Shown here piece after piece: positions 60,448 through 64,000 of a stretch of DNA of 64,000 nt. Where the stretch lies: assembly GCA_964475765.1 (NCBI GenBank), contig CAYYZH010000001.1, forward strand, positions 16,798 through 80,797. The letters are read 5' to 3'. A program made the translations under genes and the position numbers. The notes beneath the pieces are model-generated. The model did not search any database. It was not told the DNA's origin and was given only the letters and a program-made list of their open reading frames with translations. This DNA is from Thermohalobaculum sp964475765. Lineage in GTDB: Bacteria; Pseudomonadota; Alphaproteobacteria; Rhodobacterales; Rhodobacteraceae. How positions within the stretch are numbered: position 1 is the first letter of the stretch; every line of letters begins with the position of its first letter.

Positions 60448-62205
60448 TCAAAGATCTGCGTAGCAGTGACGTTCGTCCTTGCCGCCGGGATGGGTCACCG
60501 CACCCTGTTGTGCACCGCCCACCGTTTGTGCGTACTTCCACAGCGCACCCGCGCCATAAATTGTCTCGCGAGGTCCTTCCCACTCCTTCTTGCGGGCTCG
60601 CAGTTCTTTCTGTGTCAGCTTCACCTTGATCGTCCCTTTGCGGGCGTCGATTGAGATGATGTCACCGTTTTGCAGAAGCCCGATCGGACCGCCTACGGCT
60701 GCTTCTGGTCCGACATGTCCGACACAAAAGCCGCGCGTTGCGCCAGAGAACCGACCATCGGTGATCAGCGCCACTTTCGAACCCATACCTTGTCCCGAAA
60801 TTGCCGCCGTGGTCGCCAGCATCTCGCGCATGCCCGGGCCGCCTTTCGGGCCCTCGTTACGAATGACAATGACCTCGCCTTCCTCATAGGCCCGCTTCTG
60901 GACCGCCTCGAAGGCATCCTCTTCGCATTCGAACACCCGCGCGGGGCCCTCGAACTTCTGCTTCTTCATACCAGCGACTTTGACGATGGCACCTTCGGGC
61001 GCGAGGTTCCCAATCAGGCCAACAACCCCGCCGGTCGGTGTAATGGGCTTCTCGATCGGATAGATGATCTTGCCATCCGCCTCGCCCGCGATGTTGTCGA
61101 GATTCTCCTTCACCGTCTTGCCGGTCGCGGTGATGCAGTCGCCGTGCAGGAAGCCTCCTTTCATTAACTCCTTCATGACGATTGGGATGCCGCCCGCCTC
61201 ATAAAGATCCTTGGCGACATAGGTTCCGCCTGGCTTGAGGTCGACAAAGTATGGCGTGTCCTTGAAGATGTCGCAGACGTCTTGAAGGTTAAAGTTGATC
61301 CCGGCTTCGTGTGCGATGGCTGGAAGGTGAAGGCCTGCATTGGTGGAGCCGCCGGTGCATGCGACCACGCGCGCCGCGTTCTCTAACGCCTTACGAGTGA
61401 CAACGTCACGAGACCGAATGTTCTGTGCGAGCAATCCCATCACTGCCCGCCCCGACGCATCCGAATATTGATCACGGCTCTCGTACGGTGCCGGCGCGCC
61501 GGATGATTGCGGCAGAGCCAGCCCGATCGCCTCGGACACGCATGCCATCGTGTTCGCTGTGAACTGCCCGCCACAGGCGCCCGCAGATGGGCAAGCCACA
61601 CGTTCAAGCACGTCCAATGCCGCGTCCGATAGGGTGCCGTTCTGATGCCGTCCCACAGCCTCGAACATGTCCTGGACGGTCAAATCGCGTGTTGCAAAGT
61701 CCTCAGGCACATCGGCTCCGGCGGGCACTTTTCCCGGCAGGATTGATCCGCCGTAGATAAAGACCGATGGAACGTTCAGACGAACCATCGCCATCATCAT
61801 GCCGGGCAGAGACTTGTCGCATCCGGCCAATCCCACGATGGCATCATACGCGTGGCCGCGCATGGTCAGCTCGACCGTATCGGCAATCGCCTCGCGGGAG
61901 GCTAACGACGAGCGCATGCCCTCATGCCCCATCGCAATCCCGTCAGTAACTGTGATTGTGGTAAACTCGCGTGGGGTGCCGCGGCCTTCCTTCACGCCCA
62001 GTTTGACAGCCTGAGCCTGGCGGTTAAGCGCAATATTGCAGGGCGCGGCTTCGTTCCAACAAGTCGCAACGCCGATGAACGGGCGATGGATCTCGTCATC
62101 GGTAAGCCCCATCGCATAGTAGTACGATCTGTGCGGTGCCCGAGCCGGTCCCTCGGTCACGTGCCGACTTACCAGTTTCGACTTGTCGAAGGTCTTTGCG
62201 TCCAT
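60448..62205 (-). CDS. ilvD: Dihydroxy-acid dehydratase
   Basis: A 585-residue iron-sulfur enzyme of branched-chain amino acid synthesis, converting dihydroxyisovalerate to 2-ketoisovalerate. Cluster and metal residues are in GLAGCDKSLPGMMMAMVRL near 124-142 and CPSAGACGGQFTANTMAC near 195-212, and FCVGHVGPEA near 494 is also conserved. The ATG at 62205 gives a typical start (MDAKTFDKSKLVSRHVTEG). It is divergent from the CPBP gene across 169 bases. Confidence 0.95.
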   Translation of the reverse strand: MDAKTFDKSKLVSRHVTEGPARAPHRSYYYAMGLTDDEIHRPFIGVATCWNEAAPCNIALNRQAQAVKLGVKEGRGTPREFTTITVTDGIAMGHEGMRSSLASREAIADTVELTMRGHAYDAIVGLAGCDKSLPGMMMAMVRLNVPSVFIYGGSILPGKVPAGADVPEDFATRDLTVQDMFEAVGRHQNGTLSDAALDVLERVACPSAGACGGQFTANTMACVSEAIGLALPQSSGAPAPYESRDQYSDASGRAVMGLLAQNIRSRDVVTRKALENAARVVACTGGSTNAGLHLPAIAHEAGINFNLQDVCDIFKDTPYFVDLKPGGTYVAKDLYEAGGIPIVMKELMKGGFLHGDCITATGKTVKENLDNIAGEADGKIIYPIEKPITPTGGVVGLIGNLAPEGAIVKVAGMKKQKFEGPARVFECEEDAFEAVQKRAYEEGEVIVIRNEGPKGGPGMREMLATTAAISGQGMGSKVALITDGRFSGATRGFCVGHVGPEAAVGGPIGLLQNGDIISIDARKGTIKVKLTQKELRARKKEWEGPRETIYGAGALWKYAQTVGGAQQGAVTHPGGKDERHCYADL

Positions 62206-62374
62206 TTTTCCGTCCCCGTTCGTGCCGTCACCCGCGCCACCAACCTAGCCCGACGGACTGGGTTGGCTCAAGCGCGATGCGTCTGCCAGACCACGCCGAA
62301 TAAGGCGAATTCACGGCGAATGCCACTGTTGATCGTGCCATATTGCACCGTTAGTTGAGCATGGAACGCAGCGC

Positions 62375-63202
62375 ATGCCGATTAGGACGTTTCAGATGAA
62401 TCCACTAGATCGCTTCATCGCCCCTGCCATACCAAAGCGGAATTGGTGGCGAATCCTTTTGGGACTTGTCGTGGTCATCGCGCTCTGGCTGGTCGGAACA
62501 ATCGTCGTCCTATTGGCGTACACGCTGGTGAACATCGCCGACAGTGGTGATCCTGACGCCGCCCTNNNNNNNNNNNNNNNNNNNNNNNNNNNNNNNNNNN
62601 NNNNNNNNNNNNNNNNNNNNNNNNNNNNNNNNNNNNNNNNNNNNNNNNNNNNNNNNNNNNNNNNNATCGTCTTCGTTGGCGCCCCAGTTCCTGACCTTTC
62701 GGTTGATCGTTGGGCGGTGTTCATCGTTCCGCTTCTGGCTTTCGTGTTCATCCAGGCAACCGCCGAGGAGTTGATCTTTCGTGGCTATTTATTGCAACAA
62801 CTAGGGGCACTTAGCAGAAGTTGGCTGGTTTGGGCTGTGATCCCTTCGCTGCTATTCGGTCTGATCCACTACAACAGCGATCTGCCCAACTATGGCGGCG
62901 TCTACTACGTTCTCATCACCTTTTTGATGGGGCTCGCGTTCTCTGTGCTGGTCTGGCGCACGGGAACTCTTTGGGCGGCAGCGGGACTACATGTCGGCAT
63001 TAACATCATGGGCCTTGGTGTCGTCGGCACCGAAGGCATCCTGGCGGGCACCCAGCTTTGGCTGTTCGAGAAGGACGATATGATCGGTCTGATGCAGCTC
63101 GACCTTCTGGTAACGATCGCGCTGCTTGCTTTTGTAATCAGCCCCTTGGCGCCATTTTCTGATGTAAAGTCAGAAAGCCGGGAAGAAGCTGTCTTCGAGT
63201 AA
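62375..63202 (+). CDS. CPBP family intramembrane metalloprotease, with an internal assembly gap
   Basis: A type II CAAX endopeptidase/CPBP membrane protein. The three motifs are visible after the gap: EELIFRG near residue 131 (EExxxR), LLFGLIHYN near 157 (FxxxH) and HVGINIMG near 208 (HxxxN). The protein before the gap has one hydrophobic helix (WRILLGLVVVIALWLVGTI). One hundred Ns (62566-62665) replace part of the second helix; the frame is open across the Ns but the true length is unknown. Bacterial members process peptides or act in membrane homeostasis. A second in-frame ATG at 62396 is possible. Confidence 0.8.
   Translation: MPIRTFQMNPLDRFIAPAIPKRNWWRILLGLVVVIALWLVGTIVVLLAYTLVNIADSGDPDAAXXXXXXXXXXXXXXXXXXXXXXXXXXXXXXXXXXIVFVGAPVPDLSVDRWAVFIVPLLAFVFIQATAEELIFRGYLLQQLGALSRSWLVWAVIPSLLFGLIHYNSDLPNYGGVYYVLITFLMGLAFSVLVWRTGTLWAAAGLHVGINIMGLGVVGTEGILAGTQLWLFEKDDMIGLMQLDLLVTIALLAFVISPLAPFSDVKSESREEAVFE
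62566..62665. other. 100-N scaffold gap inside the CPBP gene
   Basis: A run of exactly 100 undetermined bases. In contrast to the gap at 13510, its two flanks share no repeated end, so some sequence is probably missing and the length is unknown. Confidence 0.95.
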
Positions 63203-64000
63203 TCACCCAAGTGCAGACAGGCGATCTGCCGCCGATTGAAGTCGGCTGATCTCGGCTTCGATCACAGCAAGACGTTCGCGTTGCTCTTCGACGACTTCAA
63301 CCGGGGCCTTGGCAAGAAATCCCTCGTTCGAGAGCTTCTTGTTGAGCCCTGCTGCTTCTTTACGTGCTTTGTCCAAGCTCTTGTTCAAACGCGCTTTTTC
63401 CGCATCAACATCGATCACGCCGGCAAGCGGCAGATTGATAGAGCAATCCTCGAGTACCATAGTAACAGAGCCTTCGGGCGCATGTTCTGCGACTGCACAT
63501 TCAGAAAGTCGCGCAAGGCGTTGAATAAGGGCGCCATTTCTCAACATCCGAATACCGACTTCAGGCGTATGTCCGGTCATGACCATCTCGATTTTGGCAC
63601 CAGCGGGCACGTTCATCTCGGCCCGGACCGAACGGATGCCTTCGATCAAACGGATTACCCAATTCATTTCAGTATCTGCGGCCTCATCAGCGAGATTTGA
63701 CTCGAGAAAATCAGGCCAAGATGTTGTTATCAATGGCTTATCTCGCGCAGAAAGACTCTGCCAAAGTTCTTCCGTGATATAGGGCATAATCGGGCTGAGA
63801 AGGATCAGGCATTGATCCAGTGCCCAGGCCATTGTCCCTTGAGTCTCTGTCTTTGCGTCGGAACTGTCACCTTGAAGATGAGCTTTTGAGAACTCGACAT
63901 ACCAGTCGCAAAAGACCTTCCAGACGTGGTCATAGAGGGCCGATGCCGCCTCGTTGAACTTGTACTCGGAAAGTGCTTTATCTACAGCGGCTTGGCAGCG
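63203..64000 (-). CDS. valS: Valine--tRNA ligase, C-terminal part only
   Basis: The last 265 codons of ValS are visible; the gene enters from beyond the right edge. The anticodon-binding region has NEAASALYDHVWKVFCDWYV and LILLSPIMPYITEELWQSL, and the C-terminal coiled coil (about the last 65 residues) is LNKSLDKARKEAAGLNKKL followed by LQSAADRLSALG. No catalytic HIGH or KMSK motif lies inside the window. The stop converges on the CPBP gene, adjacent without overlap. Confidence 0.93.
   Translation of the reverse strand, partial: RCQAAVDKALSEYKFNEAASALYDHVWKVFCDWYVEFSKAHLQGDSSDAKTETQGTMAWALDQCLILLSPIMPYITEELWQSLSARDKPLITTSWPDFLESNLADEAADTEMNWVIRLIEGIRSVRAEMNVPAGAKIEMVMTGHTPEVGIRMLRNGALIQRLARLSECAVAEHAPEGSVTMVLEDCSINLPLAGVIDVDAEKARLNKSLDKARKEAAGLNKKLSNEGFLAKAPVEVVEEQRERLAVIEAEISRLQSAADRLSALG

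Noticed and set aside
62206..62374. A leader-peptide attenuator before ilvD
   Set aside because: The CCAACC/GGTTGG pairing is short and no branched-chain-codon-rich leader peptide is seen.
1..64000. CRISPR arrays, insertion sequences, prophage or integrons
   Set aside because: No regularly spaced repeats, transposase, integrase or phage structural genes were found by reading both strands.

Overview
The window reads as one contiguous piece of an alphaproteobacterial chromosome, most likely from the Rhodobacterales (Roseobacter/Rhodobacter relatives). This is inferred from gene content and order: the dusB-ntrB-ntrC-ntrY-ntrX and trkA-trkH-hfq-hflX runs, a fused ispDF gene, yceD-rpmF-plsX-fabH-ihfA-merR, scpA/scpB beside nagZ, a SPOR protein and argS, ornithine-lipid genes olsB-olsA, a ChpT phosphotransferase, and the FlbT/FlaF flagellin regulators. 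It is a draft assembly: there are two 100-N gaps, and one of them is demonstrably false.

Layout. 1-3869: a cut-off unknown gene, a glutamine-synthetase-family enzyme and olsA/olsB, all on the minus strand. 4068-4941: a DUF3553 protein and ChpT. 4946-11147: a flagellar block, with DUF1217 protein, FlbT, FlaF, flagellin, a FlgN-like chaperone and a rod-binding protein on the minus strand and FliK and FlgD on the plus strand. 11159-25140: an accessory catabolic region with an SDR-fold protein, an isocitrate-lyase/PEP-mutase enzyme, an amidohydrolase broken by the false gap, acyl-CoA dehydrogenase, HMG-CoA-lyase-like enzyme, enoyl-CoA hydratase, two family III CoA-transferases around an MFS transporter, a MOSC protein, a secreted orphan, an M20 amidase, a DMT exporter and a thioesterase.

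25148-38372: housekeeping and regulation on the minus strand (hflX, hfq, trkH, trkA, a MalY-like PLP enzyme, ntrX, ntrY, ntrC, ntrB, dusB). 38517-40664: ispDF, pgpA and a CinA-type amidase. 40671-44759: an accessory oxidation group of flavin monooxygenase, cytochrome P450 and MFS transporter. 44781-49561: bamE, then yceD, rpmF, plsX, fabH, ihfA, merR and tRNA-Pro. 49621-58375: dCTP deaminase, Nudix hydrolase, scpB, scpA, nagZ, SPOR protein, argS, dgt and an A-type iron-sulfur protein. 58423-64000: xthA, an unknown lipoprotein, ilvD, a CPBP membrane protease containing the second gap, and the C-terminal part of valS.

No CRISPR array, transposase, phage gene or rRNA was seen, and no gene-free stretch exceeds 300 bases. 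I found no clear-cut undescribed system. The parts most worth a second look are the catabolic region (with an SDR-fold protein lacking its catalytic residues and an acyl-CoA dehydrogenase lacking the usual C-terminal Glu), the FMO/P450/MFS group, the flagellin leader hairpin with its candidate regulator FlbT encoded alongside, the dyad ahead of a CoA-transferase, and an MFS gene that has no usable start codon.
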